A DNA stretch of 64,000 nucleotides, from contig NC_053392.1 in assembly GCF_905171765.1 (NCBI RefSeq), forward strand, positions 446,366,837-446,430,836. Reading direction: 5' to 3'. The notes below the pieces were generated by a model, which was not told the DNA's origin, searched no databases, and saw nothing but the letters and a program-made list of their open reading frames with translations. Shown here piece after piece: positions 34,915-44,981 of this stretch. The DNA is from Bufo bufo. Its lineage: Eukaryota > Chordata > Amphibia > Anura > Bufonidae. The translations under genes were made by a program, and so were the position numbers. The stretch's first letter is position 1, and the number at the start of each line of letters is the position of its first letter.

Positions 34915-36630
34915 TCAGTCCTGCCAGTCCACCCTTCCTGCATCTGAGCAAAAATAATCCGCAAAACAGTCTCTCATCCGTGCAGCTGCTACACTTGACC
35001 GCGGTCCAAAACTTTGAATGTTTGCTATCCCGCTGTCCTCCGGTATCTGTTCCAAATGTAGTGGTTCTTTTTTAAGGAGGTAGTTGTGTAACACAACAGC
35101 AGACTTTACCACCTCATTGACCGATTCTACCTTCATATGAATGGGTTCAGTGAAAATCCTCCATTTTGCAACCAAAATCCCGAATGTGCATTCAACCATC
35201 CTTCGAGCCCTGGTTAAGCGGTAGTTGAATGAGCGTTTTTTTAAATCTAATCCACGGCTGGAATACGGTTTCAGAAGATTTCCACGATTTTGGAAGGCCT
35301 CATCACCAACCAATACAAACGGCATGGTTGGGCCATCTGTACCTGCCAGTGGTTGAGGCAGAGGATAATCAAATTGTCTGTTATATAGACTACGGCCCAT
35401 ATAAGAATTTTTAAAAACCATTGAATCGTTAGTGCGTCCATAGGCCCCTATGTCGAAGGCAACAAAACGATATTGGGCATCTGCAATGGCCATTAAGATG
35501 ATCGAGAAATATTTCTTGTAGTTGAAAAACTCTGATCCGGTTCCTGGGGCTTAATAATCCTAATAATGGAAACTGACAAACGTCCCAAAATTTTTCTGCT
35601 ATTTCTGTCCAATGCTGTCGAGTTGGATGTGGGATAAATTCATCATGCAGTTGTTCCCACAAAACACGGCATGTCTCCTTCACAATTATGGAGACCGTTG
35701 ATGTCCCAAGGTGAAATTTAAAATGGAGTGAGCTGAAACTTTCTCCACTTGCCAGAAACCTAAAACAAAAAAAACAAAAAATATATAGGGTAAATCCTAG
35801 TAAAATACTTTAAAATAAAATAATATACAAGGTACATCAATCAGACGTAATTCTATGGTACCTTATGGCCATTCATTTGTTCGGTCAAAATTTTCTGCGG
35901 CCTAAACAATTAAAAAAAAAATGCAACGATAAAACTGTCTCTCCATGGCGAACAATATTGATCACAGTACTTTCAACATCGTAAATGCCAAATATATGGA
36001 TGAAAACGTTACCATACAAGATATTGAAGTCAAAATAATAATGCTGAGCCTCATTTGCAGCCCCAGTTATGCACTTTGTACATTGATGCCAGAATAAATT
36101 TTGGTTCACAAAGATTTATTGTGTCACTTTAAAACCAAAAATATCTAACTTAAAAAATGTATACTAAAAATAAATTTAGCAATATATAATAATTATTACA
36201 TTGTTCTTTACCTTATGGTCAGCAATAGGCGTTCTGCTGGGGAAACACTGAAAGCGGTGTCTTGTCTTTGGATGTGAGGTGACGTTGTAAGAGATCATCA
36301 AAACTTTCTACGGTCATCCGTAAGTAATTAAAAAACTTTTCTGGATAATCCCTCAAAAGCTCCCCTTCTTATTCTTGCAGAGGTTATTGGATGCACCCAA
36401 TAGCGATGCTTACGACGCCGTCTGGCTCGAAGACGTCTTCTCCAGCGTGAAACCAGAATTAGAGCCTGAAATCCAAAACGAATATGGTCCGGCATCATCT
36501 TTGCAATCTTCAGAGGGAGCGTCTGAGTGGTAAGTGACCTTCGGTTGTCTTTTATAGCCACTGTAGTATTTGCATAACTGATTGCAACTCTTTCATCTCT
36601 AAAAATGTGAATACCAGACAGATCCGGCAA
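34915..36630 (-). pseudogene. Harbinger 2 transposase, catalytic segment deleted
   Basis: Exon 1 (about 36630-36205) has a Trp-Arg-Arg-rich region (SRWRRRLRARRRRKHRYW) and, in a shifted frame, LRMTVESFDDLLQRHL. Exon 2 begins after an acceptor near 35760. Its middle (35683-35429 frame) runs from HWTEIAEKFWDVCQFP straight into sequence for IIKPQE-type residues: the stretch that should hold GAIDGKH, with the first catalytic Asp, is missing and the frame shifts. The rest (35493-34915) is intact: FVAFDIGAYGRTNDS, VGDEAF, RARRMVECTFGIL and VVKSAVVLHNYLL, ending at 34915. Loss of the first Asp means no catalysis. Confidence 0.88.
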
Positions 36631-36806
36631 AAACAGTCTACAGTATCATACGGTTTGACGGATCCGGCGTGAATTTCCGGCGACGGAACAACGGACCCGT
36701 TGCATGAAAAATGTCCGGTAATGTGCGTTTTGCTGGATCCAGCAGGCAGTTCCGGCGGCGGAACTGCTTGCCGGATCACTCTGCCACAAGTGTGAAAGTA
36801 GCCTAA

Positions 36807-37333
36807 GAATCAAAGAGGGACAGAGGGACTTGGGTCTAAAAGGGACACTAGGGAGGTATGGTGCAGTGCAGCCCTGGCCTAGAGGCCTGACAGGGAGCAC
36901 AGCAGGCAATCTGCTGCCAGAGTTAAGTCAGCCTTAACCCAGGGGTTACAACTAAGACCTGACAGTCTATCAAAGAGTAGTCAGAAGCCCCACCCGGCAC
37001 TAAGCCTGCTATCAGTGACATGTAGCCCAGATGAAAGAGGCGCACACAAGATACCAGACAAAAGGGAGACTTCAGCACAGCGGTAATAGATGAAGAACCC
37101 AGTTCACCTGCCAGTGCACCATAAATCCTGCTGGAGCCAACAGATACTGTAGTTCTGTATGACCTGCTACTCGTTTATGCCAGTATCGAGTAAATCAACC
37201 CAACTTACGGTACATCAGCCTCTGTCTCTTATTCATTTCAATTCCTAACAACTACACCCTGACCCCGGAGCGCCAGATGCAGGTAGGAGCACCCTGACAC
37301 CGCCCATAGCCATACCACCACTGGACATCCTAA
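36807..37333. other. unassigned spacer
   Basis: Starts with the reverse complement of the short repeat seen at 13388-13453 (caaagagggacagagggact). The rest shows no gene or terminal repeat I recognise. It ends in taa (37331-37333), the target of the following MITE. Confidence 0.45.
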
Positions 37334-39499
37334 GGTCTCATGCACGACCGTTGTGTGCATCCGTGGCCGTTGTGCCATTTTCAGGTTTTTTTTCGCTGAC
37401 CCATTGACTTTCAATGGGTCCGTGGAAAAATCGGAAAATGCACTGTTTTGCAGCCGCATCCGTGATCCGTGTTTCCTGTCCGTCAAAAAAATATGACCTG
37501 TCCTATTTTTTTGACGGACAACGGTTCACGGACCCATTCAAGTCAATGGGTCCGTGAAAGAACACGGATGCACACAAGATTGGCATCCGCGTCCGTGATC
37601 CGTGGCCGTAGGTTACTTTCATACAGACGGATCCGCTGATCCGTCTGCATAAAAGCTTTTTCAGAGATGAGTTTTCACTTCGTGAAAACTCATATCCGAC
37701 AGTATATTCTAACACAGAGGCGTCCCCATGGTGATGGGGACGCTTCTAGTTAGAATATACTACGAACTGTGTACATGACTGCCCCCTGCTGCCTGGCAGC
37801 ACCCGATCTCTTACAGGGGGCTGTGATCCGCACAATTAACCCCTCAGGTGCTGCACCTGAGGGTTTAATTGTGCATATCATAGCCCCCTATAAGAGATCA
37901 GGGGCTGCCAGGCAGCAGGGGGCAGACCCCCTTCCCTCCCCAGTTTTAATTTCATTGGTGGCCAGTGCGCCCCCCCCCCCCCCGCCCCTCTATTGTAATA
38001 TCATTGGTGGACAGTGTGCGGCCTCCCCCGGCCCCCCCTCCCTCACTTTATTATATTATCATTGGTGGCCAGTGTGCGGCCCCCCCGCCCCCCCTCCCTC
38101 TATTGTAATATCATTGGTGGCCAGTGTGCGGCCCCCCTGCCCCCCTCCCTCTATTGTAATATCATTGGTGGCCACCCCCTCCGTCCCTCCATTGTATTAT
38201 CATTGATGGCCAGTGTGCGCCCCCCCCTCTATTGTATTAATATCATTGGTGGCCAGTGTGCGGCCTCCCCTCTCCCCCCCCCCCCTATCATTGGTGGCAG
38301 CGGAGATTCCGAAGCATCATACTTACCTGCTGCGATGTCTGTGACCGGCCGGGAGCTCCTCCTACTGGTAAGTGACAGATCATTAAGCAATGCGCCGCAC
38401 AGACCTGTCACTTACCAGTAGGAGGAGCTCCCGGCCGGTCACAGACAGCGCAGCAGGTAAGTATGATGCTTCTAATATTGTAATATTGCTAAGTAACCAT
38501 GGCAACCAGGCCTGCAGAAGCGTCCTGGTTGCCATGGTTACCGATCGGAGCCCCAGAGCGATTTAACTGGGACTCCGATCGGAATCTCCGCTGCCATCAA
38601 TGATTGGGGGGAAGGGGGGGGAGGGAAGGCCGCACACTGACCACCAATGATATTACAATAGAGGGGGGGCCGGGGGGGGGCCGCACACTGGCCACCAATG
38701 ATATTATAATAAAGGGAGGGAGGGGGGCCGACGGAGGCCGCACACTGGCCACCAATGATATTACAATAGAGGGGGGGCCGCACACTGGCCACCAATGATA
38801 TTACAATAGAGGGGGGGCGGGCGGGCCGCACACTGGCCACCAATGATATTCAAAATGGGGAGGGAGGGGGGTCTGCCCCCTGCTGCCTGGCAGCCCCTGA
38901 TCTCTTACAGGGGGCTATGATATGCACAATTAACCCCTTCAGGTGTGGCACCTGAAGGGTTAATTGTGCTGATCACAGCCCCCTGTAAAAGATCGGGTGC
39001 TGCCAGGCAGCAGGGGGCAGTCATGCACACAGTTAGTAGTATATTCTAACTAGAAGCGTCCCCATCACTATGGGAACGCCTCTGTGTTAGAATATACTGT
39101 CGGCTCTGAGTTTCACGATGTAACTCAAATCCGATGGTATATTCTAACATAGAAGCGTTCCCATGGTGATGGGGACGCTTCAAGTTAAAATATACCATCG
39201 GATTGGAGAAAACTCCGATCCTATGGTATATTAACTCCTGACTTTACATTGAAAGTCAATGGGGGACGGATCCGTTTGAAATTGCACCATATTGTTTCAA
39301 CGTCAAACGGATCCGTCCCCATTGACTTGCATTGTAATTCAGGACGGATCCGTTTGGCTCCGCACGGCCAGGCGTGGATCGTGTCCGTGGATCCTCCAAA
39401 AATCAAGGAAGACCCACGGACGAAAAAACGGTCACGGATCACGGAAAAACGGGACCCGTTTTTGCGGACCGCAAAAAAAACGGTCGTGTGCATGAGGCC
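37334..39499. mobile_element. Harbinger-type fold-back MITE, 2.2 kb
   Basis: Left end ggtctcatgcacgaccg and right end cggtcgtgtgcatgaggcc are inverted, with TAA on both sides (37331-37333, 39500-39502). Nearly the whole inside is one long imperfect palindrome: blocks such as cccctgctgcctggcagc, agggggctgtgatc and gtatattctaac occur on the left arm (37690-37930) and inverted on the right arm (38870-39110). The centre lies near 38390, where ctactggtaagtgacag meets its complement. No open frame looks coding. Confidence 0.92.
37930..38860. repeat. mirror-image tandem repeats flanking palindrome centre
   Basis: On the left arm a block attggtggccagtgtgcggc follows each of several C-rich runs and taatatc spacers (about eight copies, 37955-38295). 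On the right arm the complement gccgcacactggccaccaat recurs about five times (38626-38850). Unit length varies from about 40 to 60 bp with the C or G run. Confidence 0.88.
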
Positions 39500-39502
39500 T
39501 AA

Positions 39503-40010
39503 CCCTGGAACTAGTAGAGTCTTTGAGGGCGGGCTCGCTGCGTGCTGCAGATGTGTAACAGTCCTGGTCTTACCTTTATACTGTATATGTGTACAAGACC
39601 AGGTTGTACTTTTATAACAATGCACATAGTGTAAGCCTCAGAAATGTCTGAAATCCTCTGCTAGGTTTCGCTGTGGAGTTTTTCTAAATTTTGAACACAG
39701 ATGTTACATTTTGCAAAGTGTAATATCTAAGCAGGGGCGGACATACCGCCTGTGCAGCTGGTTCAGCTATACAGGGGCCCAGAGTGTGAGGGGGCCCAGC
39801 CTGGACTAGCCCACTGGGGAGATCGTGACTAAGCTGGTAAGCTCCTCCCACTGTGCGATTGCACACAGTAGGGAAAGTAGCTGGCTGCAGTGGGGCCCTC
39901 TTCCTGAACTTCAGAGGGACTGAGAGATGATCTGCTGGTCAGGGGCTGAATAGCAGCGCAGATTAATAGGAAGGCTGGTAGGTTTTAGTGTAATCAGCAC
40001 TCCTGGTCAG
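39503..40010. other. unassigned stretch
   Basis: Contains a block with aggggcggacataccgcc at about 39736 that resembles a dispersed element, but I cannot assign it. No gene. Confidence 0.35.
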
Positions 40011-40119
40011 TAAGGCTGGATCCACAGGGTCTGATTTTTTAAAAATCGCGGCAAAAAACACAGCATTTTGCAACGATTTTATCAAAAATAGGACCTTGTG
40101 GACCCAACCTTACTGACCA
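40011..40119. mobile_element. small palindromic MITE (about 110 bp)
   Basis: Left cctggtcagtaaggctgga and right ccaaccttactgaccagga are inverted repeats around aaaatcgcggcaaaaaac, giving one hairpin. The TAA/TTA at the arm edges suggests a Harbinger-type target, but the duplication cannot be separated from the inverted repeat. Confidence 0.6.
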
Positions 40120-40332
40120 GGAGAGCTGATTGGTCTACAAACTGTCACTCAAAAGCACTGACAGCCTTTCCTCCAATAAGCCAGCTCTGCTAGAAGGAAG
40201 GAAGGGCTGCTGCTGTGTGGAGACCGAGCCCTGTTACTGAGAGGGGGAGGAGCCTGGCTGAGGACACAAGAACCAGCAATACAGAACCAGGAGGTGAGGA
40301 AGCGATCTATATGTAATGTAAAAGAGTGCCTG

Positions 40333-40702
40333 TGTTCTGCCAGATCTCTATACCTTGCGAAAAGTCTATACCGGAAGTGACGCGGCCGCACCGGAATCAG
40401 CTGGAGGAGAGTGTGCGCAGCGCTGCGCAAGTGCACATCCACTGGCTTAGGAAAGAATCGTTGCAGCGCCGCGATAGAAGTACTTTGTGCACTGCGCGTG
40501 CGCACTCAGAGGTAGGGAGATCTGATGCAACATTTTGCGCTGCAAAATCTCTGTACCCCTAAGTGCGCATGCGCGGTGCACAAAGTACTTCTATCGTACT
40601 TCTATCGCACACCGCCACGCACACCCTCCTCCAGCTGATTCCTGTGCGGCCGCGTCACTTCCGGTATAGACTTTTCGCAAGGTATAGAGATCTGGCAGAA
40701 CA
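40333..40702. mobile_element. 370-bp fold-back MITE with long arms
   Basis: Left arm begins tgttctgccagatctctata and the right arm ends with its complement. About 75 bp of each arm is almost identical in inverted orientation, including gaagtgacgcggccgcac. Flanked by cctg on both sides (40329-40332, 40703-40706). The loop holds a second, weaker inverted pair (gtgcacaaagtacttctatc against gatagaagtactttgtgcac). Family unknown. Confidence 0.8.
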
Positions 40703-40707
40703 CCTGC

Positions 40708-40855
40708 CCTGCATGTATGACACTGTGTGTATGTGAGAGTGCCTGCATGTATGACAGTGTGCGTATGTGAGAGTGCCTGCATGTATGACAGTGTGTGTAT
40801 GTAAGAGTACATGTATGACAGTCTGTGTATGTGAGAGTGCCTGTGAGGATGTGTG
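40708..40855 (+). repeat. ~34-bp minisatellite
   Basis: ctgcatgtatgacagtgtg then tgtatgtgagagtgc repeats about four times with small changes (40708, 40742, 40776 and a shortened last copy). It directly follows the fold-back MITE. Confidence 0.9.
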
Positions 40856-40859
40856 AAAA

Positions 40860-41091
40860 AGACTCATTCATTTCAATGGGGCTACAAATGATGCAGACAG
40901 CACACTGCGTGTTGTCCGCATCCATACTTCTGTTCCGCGGCCCTGCAAAAAAGATAGAACATGTCCTATTCTTGTCCGCAATTGAGGACAAGAATCAGCA
41001 TTTTCTATCATAGGACACATGCGGGCAGTCTCCGTGTTTTGCGGATCCGCAATTTGCAAACTGCAAAACACATATGGCCGTCTAAATGGTC
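40860..41091. mobile_element. Harbinger-like MITE fragment
   Basis: Includes cattcatttcaatggggct, a gcagacagcacactgcgtg stem, gtcctattcttgtccgcaat with its inverted partner attgaggacaagaat, and the end gccgtctaaatggtctc followed by tta. This is the type of dispersed Harbinger-derived repeat with a cggatccgcaa palindrome. The left terminus is missing. Confidence 0.55.
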
Positions 41092-41498
41092 TCTTAGGCT
41101 AGCACCACAAGGTGACTGTGGCAATGCATTGCAGCATTGTGCTGCTGTGATCCTTGGTTGCATGACACCTTGTTGGCCAAAAGCACTATGCAGCCTTGGT
41201 CTTCCAGGATTATGCATGTATTGTATATGTTTATGTCTGTATGTGTGGTTTCGGGAGGGTGGGGGTGGCCCAGGCATATTCTTTGCACAGTTCTCTCATG
41301 AGCCTTCAAGAAAGCAACAGCAATGTAGCTGAATACCTGGAGGGAGGCATATTCCTAGCCTCTCTACTCTGTCCCTGTCGGCTTCACAGCCCAGGGTTAA
41401 AGCCTGCAATCATTCTACCTAGAGGTGAGCAATCCACTCCTATAGATCGCTCTTCCAGGGTGTCCAATGTCTAAACTGCATGCAGCCGAGTATTTAAG
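41092..41498. other. unassigned stretch
   Basis: No gene, array or terminal repeat recognised between the MITE fragment and the first long direct repeat. Confidence 0.4.
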
Positions 41499-42200
41499 GA
41501 ATTATCACGTTTGTGCAAGACAAAGGATTAGCAAGATAGTTATTACCTGAGGACTTATTAAGCACCTTTGTACTAGGTGTAGGAGATAGCTTGAAGCATC
41601 TACATCTCCAGTTTAAATCCTGAGGACAGTCAGGCCAACTGTCAGAAATGCATTGGAATAGAAGTTTCAGGATTCAGAAAAGCACCTTTAATCAAGGATT
41701 AGAATCAGGCCGGAGTTGTTACCAGTGTAAGACTTTCATATTATTACAAGCCTAGTCTGAGCAGGAGCTTTCTTATGTATTACAAGAGCCTGTACTTCAT
41801 TGAGGATTTGCATTTCCCTTTCCCCATATGTATGGGAGATTGTGCTTAATGTCGGATTATATCAAGAGACTGTTTAATGCCTATGGATGTATTGTAATCA
41901 AGAGTCATCATCAGTAAAGTGCCATTTGGTGTTTCACCCTGCTTGCCTTAGACTCAATTCCTCTATTAACACTATAGTAAATGGTTGTATCTCCATACAA
42001 AAAGGTACTGCCGTCACGATTACAAGGGACATTGCCACTGGCACATTAATACAGACCAGCAAGGGCACCTCAAACCAACATCTGGCCAGTGTCCCTTACA
42101 CCAGAGTGTGCCCCAGAGAATCCTTGTGCCAGAAATGTATTTACCTCGGCCAACCTATTGCTCACACATAATTCCCTTGCAAGGTCTGGCATACCGTATA
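41499..42200 (+). repeat. left long direct repeat (702 bp)
   Basis: Begins gaattatcacgtttgtgcaa and ends ggtctggcataccgtata. Matches 43423-44150 along its length with scattered substitutions and small indels; for example cattggaatagaagtttcag here is cattggaatagaggtttcag there. The divergence suggests an old pair. Confidence 0.9.
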
Positions 42201-42752
42201 ATTAAAATTGGCGTCATGAACAGGATTTCTGATCAATATCCTCTGTGCCTTATAGAACAAGATTTCTGATCAATACCCTCTGTGCCTTTAATGAACTGGA
42301 CTTGTGCATTGTTGTATTTTTGTGCACTGCAATAATTGAAATTGGCACTGTGTGTAAACTGGACTTGCAAAACCCTGCTTTATTGTGGATTGCCGATTGT
42401 GAATAAGCCCCAACTGTTTATTGCTTCTATTGGGCCAAGGAACTGTTAAAACTGCTTAAAGACTGTCTGCATGTGTTGCGCTATTCATCTACTACAAAAC
42501 CACATAGTTAAAACTGAAAAATTGTGGATTTTTGAAAAGTCAGTAGCGCTGCTTGCGGTATTTGAATGGACTGTTTTGCATTTAAAATGGCCGCTGAAGG
42601 ACTGGTAATTGTTTGCTGCGCCATCACTGAGCAGCTTGGCGGTAAAAACTAAAGACACTCCCCCTCTCAAAGCGGGAAAACTTGGCGCCACTGCATTTTG
42701 AAAGAAAAAAGTAGAAATATTTCTACTGCGCCACAGACCAAGCCTCATTAGC
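42201..42752 (+). other. leader region between left repeat and ORF
   Basis: Begins with the putative primer site (42209-42226). A short duplication, gatttctgatcaata followed by cctctgtgcctt, lies at about 42225 and 42260. No other gene. Confidence 0.5.
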
Positions 42753-43445
42753 ATGTATTACAATATGTGTACCGCCTCCCCTATGCTGGACTACCTAGGG
42801 GGCGTGCACAAACAAAGAGGAAGTCTGACGGAGCAATGGAGAGACTTGTTGAATGCCCTGCGGTCTGCAAGCATGTCAGAGACTGTGCTCCCAAGAGCGA
42901 TGGGCACCGAAGCAATTACCAAAACTCCAGCATCTGCCGATGCACAGCCCGGAGCCGCAGCATGTGAAATGGGTGGGCCGCCCTGTCCCTGCTTAAATTT
43001 GAATGGAGGTTTTCCTAGGCCGAATCTTTTATAGCCTACCTTGATGCAAGAGATACGTGCCGCTGCAGTACAGAAAACGACACAAGCCAAGATCTACTTC
43101 GAATAAATTGCCAAAACCATATATGAAGACCCAAGAGAATGTCAGCCCCACCTGGAACAGAGGTCGGGCACCGTAATCACCTTTGACAAGGATCGTGGGT
43201 TCGGCTTTATAAACTATCTCACCACTGGCCGTGATCTATATGTAAACCGCAGATCGGTGAAACGGAGCTACTTGCCAGGATACCTGCACAACCTCAGAGA
43301 AGGTGAGCCCATTGAATTTACCCCTGCGGAGGGCCTGAGAGGTCTGTATGCCACTGCTGTGACCCGCCCGCAGCCTAAACAAGAAAACTGGGAGGACGCT
43401 GATGAACTATCTGAATTATCACGTTTATGCAAGACAAAGGATTAG
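42753..43445 (+). pseudogene. cold-shock-domain protein with unknown N-terminus
   Basis: One frame of 231 codons has two internal stops (43032-43034 tag, 43104-43106 taa). The N-terminal 90 residues (WRDLLNALRSASMSETVLP, then Pro/Cys-rich) are not recognised. From about residue 137 it is a clear cold-shock domain: SGTVITFDKDRGFGFINYL with the RNP1-like GFGFI, DLYVNRRSV with RNP2-like DLYV, then YLPGYLHNLREGEPIEF and a closing GLRGLYATAVTRP. Such domains bind single-stranded RNA or DNA, as in Y-box and Lin28 proteins. The frame ends 23 bases inside the right repeat. The placement suggests a gag-like, RNA-binding role, but that is inference. It could also be a captured host retrogene. Confidence 0.75.
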
Positions 43446-44150
43446 CAAGATAGTCATTACCTGAGGACTTATTAAGCACCTTTGTACTAGGTGTAGGAGA
43501 CAGCTTGAAGCATCTACATCTCCAGTTTAAATCCTGAGGACAGTCAGGCCAACTGTCAGAAATGCATTGGAATAGAGGTTTCAGGATTTCGAAAAGCACC
43601 TTTTTATTCAAGGATTAGAATCAGGCCGGAGTTGTTACCAGTGTAAGACTTTCATTATTACCAGCCTAGTCTAAGCATGTGGCCTTCTTATGTATTACAA
43701 GAGCCTGTACTTCATTGAGGATTTGCATTTCCCTTTCCCCATATGTATGGGAGATTGTGCTTAATGCCGGATTGTATCAAGAGACTGTTTAATGCCTATG
43801 GATGTATTGTAATCAAGAGTCATCATCAGTAAAGTGCCATTTGGAGTTTCACCCTGCTTACCTCAGACTCAATTCCTCTATTAACACTATAGTAAATGGT
43901 TGTACCTCCATACAAAAGGTACTGGCGTCAAGGGACATTGCCACTGGCACATTAATACAGACCAGCAAGGGCACCTCAAACCAACATCTGTGCCTCAGAG
44001 AATCCTTGCGCCATTCTCCTTTTCACTTATGCGAGCCTGCCCAGGGACAACTTAACTGTGAGTAACCAGAACTGTATTTACCTCTGCCCACCTATTGCTC
44101 ACACCGTGACCTCACGCATAATTCCCCTGCAAGGTCTGGCATACCGCATA
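43423..44150 (+). repeat. right long direct repeat (728 bp)
   Basis: Second copy of the 702-bp repeat. It differs mainly by extra sequence near 44010-44070 (around gagcctgcccagggacaac) and a deletion near 43918. It is followed by tctaaggcc. Confidence 0.9.
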
Positions 44151-44637
44151 TCTAAGGCCACATGTTGTGCAGAATTGTACAAGATAAGGCATTTGCTTTT
44201 GATTTTAACATGGATAGAGTTGAGCGGACACCTGGATGTTTGAGTTCGGCACCCGAACTTGACCCCGAACCCCATTGAAGTCAATGGGGACCTGAACTTT
44301 TGAGCACTAAAATGGCTGTAAAAATGTCATGGAAAGGGCTAGAGGGCTGCAAATACCAGCAAAATGTGGTTAAGAGCATGGCAAGTGCTCTGCAAACAAA
44401 AGTGGATAGGGAAATGACTTTAAATAACATAAAATATGTAAAAAAAATAAATAAAATCTTGATCTAGGAGGACGAGGTCCATATGGAGTAGGAGGTTGAG
44501 GAGGCAGTGGATGTGGCGGTGTAGGTGGAAGTGGCGGTGGAGGAGGTAGCCTACACTGCTTTTTGGTTTTAAATTTATTTATATTTTTTTAAATTATGGT
44601 ACACCCCAAAACATTGGGAAATATAACCTGTAATAAC

Positions 44638-44704
44638 CCCCTCCAGTCGTGCTAAACACACGCTCAGACAATACACTGGCTGCAGGCCAGGCCAGCACCT
44701 CCAA
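44638..44704 (-). pseudogene. duplicated hAT C-terminal codons
   Basis: The minus strand reads PAASVLSERVF-type codons, matching 53650-53715 of the main hAT 3 gene (the dimerisation block). The segment just left of it (44440-44600, with gtggcggtgtaggtggaag) matches 53300-53430. So the 3' part of the hAT gene and its flank exist twice. At about 44705 this copy passes directly into 18S-like sequence. Confidence 0.8.
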
Positions 44705-44711
44705 CATATCT

Positions 44712-44828
44712 GCTCTATCAACTTTCAATGTTCTTTTATGCGCCTACCATGGTGATCATGGGTGGCGGGGAATCAGGGTTCCATTCCGGAGTAGGAGCCT
44801 GAGAAAAGGATACCACATGCAAGGGAGG
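44712..44828 (+). pseudogene. 18S rRNA-derived fragment (copy a)
   Basis: Contains ctctatcaactttcaatg, gcctaccatggtgatcat, ggggaatcagggttccatt and a gcctgagaaaaggataccac block. From knowledge of vertebrate 18S rRNA these correspond to about nucleotides 340-460 of the small-subunit gene, sense strand on plus. A few bases are changed or missing. The fragment is interrupted at 44845 by the Tc1 insertion. Confidence 0.85.
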
Positions 44829-44981
44829 TCAATGGATGAAATTACAGTTGTGTTCAAAATTATTCAACCCCCACTGAAATTGAGTGTTTTGGCCAGTTTG
44901 ACATTGATTTTGATCATTTCAGTCATCTTGTTTACAATTAAATCAAAGAGGCACTTGTAAGTCAGACAAATATAACATAAC

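Larger units (their letters stand above)
23516..36803 (-). mobile_element. PIF/Harbinger element 2, full length, carrying nested hAT
   Basis: Left end ggtactttcacacta and right end agtgtgaaagtagcc are inverted repeats, each flanked by TAA (23513-23515, 36804-36806), the Harbinger target duplication. Without the 7.4-kb hAT the element is about 5.9 kb. A Myb/MADF gene runs on plus and the transposase gene on minus, converging near 34.5 kb. The left subterminal region holds a 117-119-bp double-hairpin array. Both genes are damaged, so the copy is not autonomous now. Confidence 0.9.
41499..44150 (+). mobile_element. LTR-like element carrying a cold-shock-domain ORF
   Basis: Two long direct repeats (41499-42200 and 43423-44150) enclose 1.2 kb that holds one plus-strand frame with a cold-shock domain. 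Eight bases after the left repeat begins tggcgtcatgaacaggat (42209), which starts TGG and is placed like a tRNA primer-binding site. The frame ends inside the right repeat, as in some LTR elements. Against a classical LTR: the repeat edges lack a clear TG/CA, and target duplications are not clear (ttaag at left, ctaag at right is the nearest match). It encodes no reverse transcriptase, so it would be non-autonomous. Confidence 0.55.

Noticed and set aside
37769..38843. Frames in the fold-back MITE (IIGGQCAA repeats)
   Set aside because: They are translations of mirrored tandem repeats, present on both strands, and not a protein gene.
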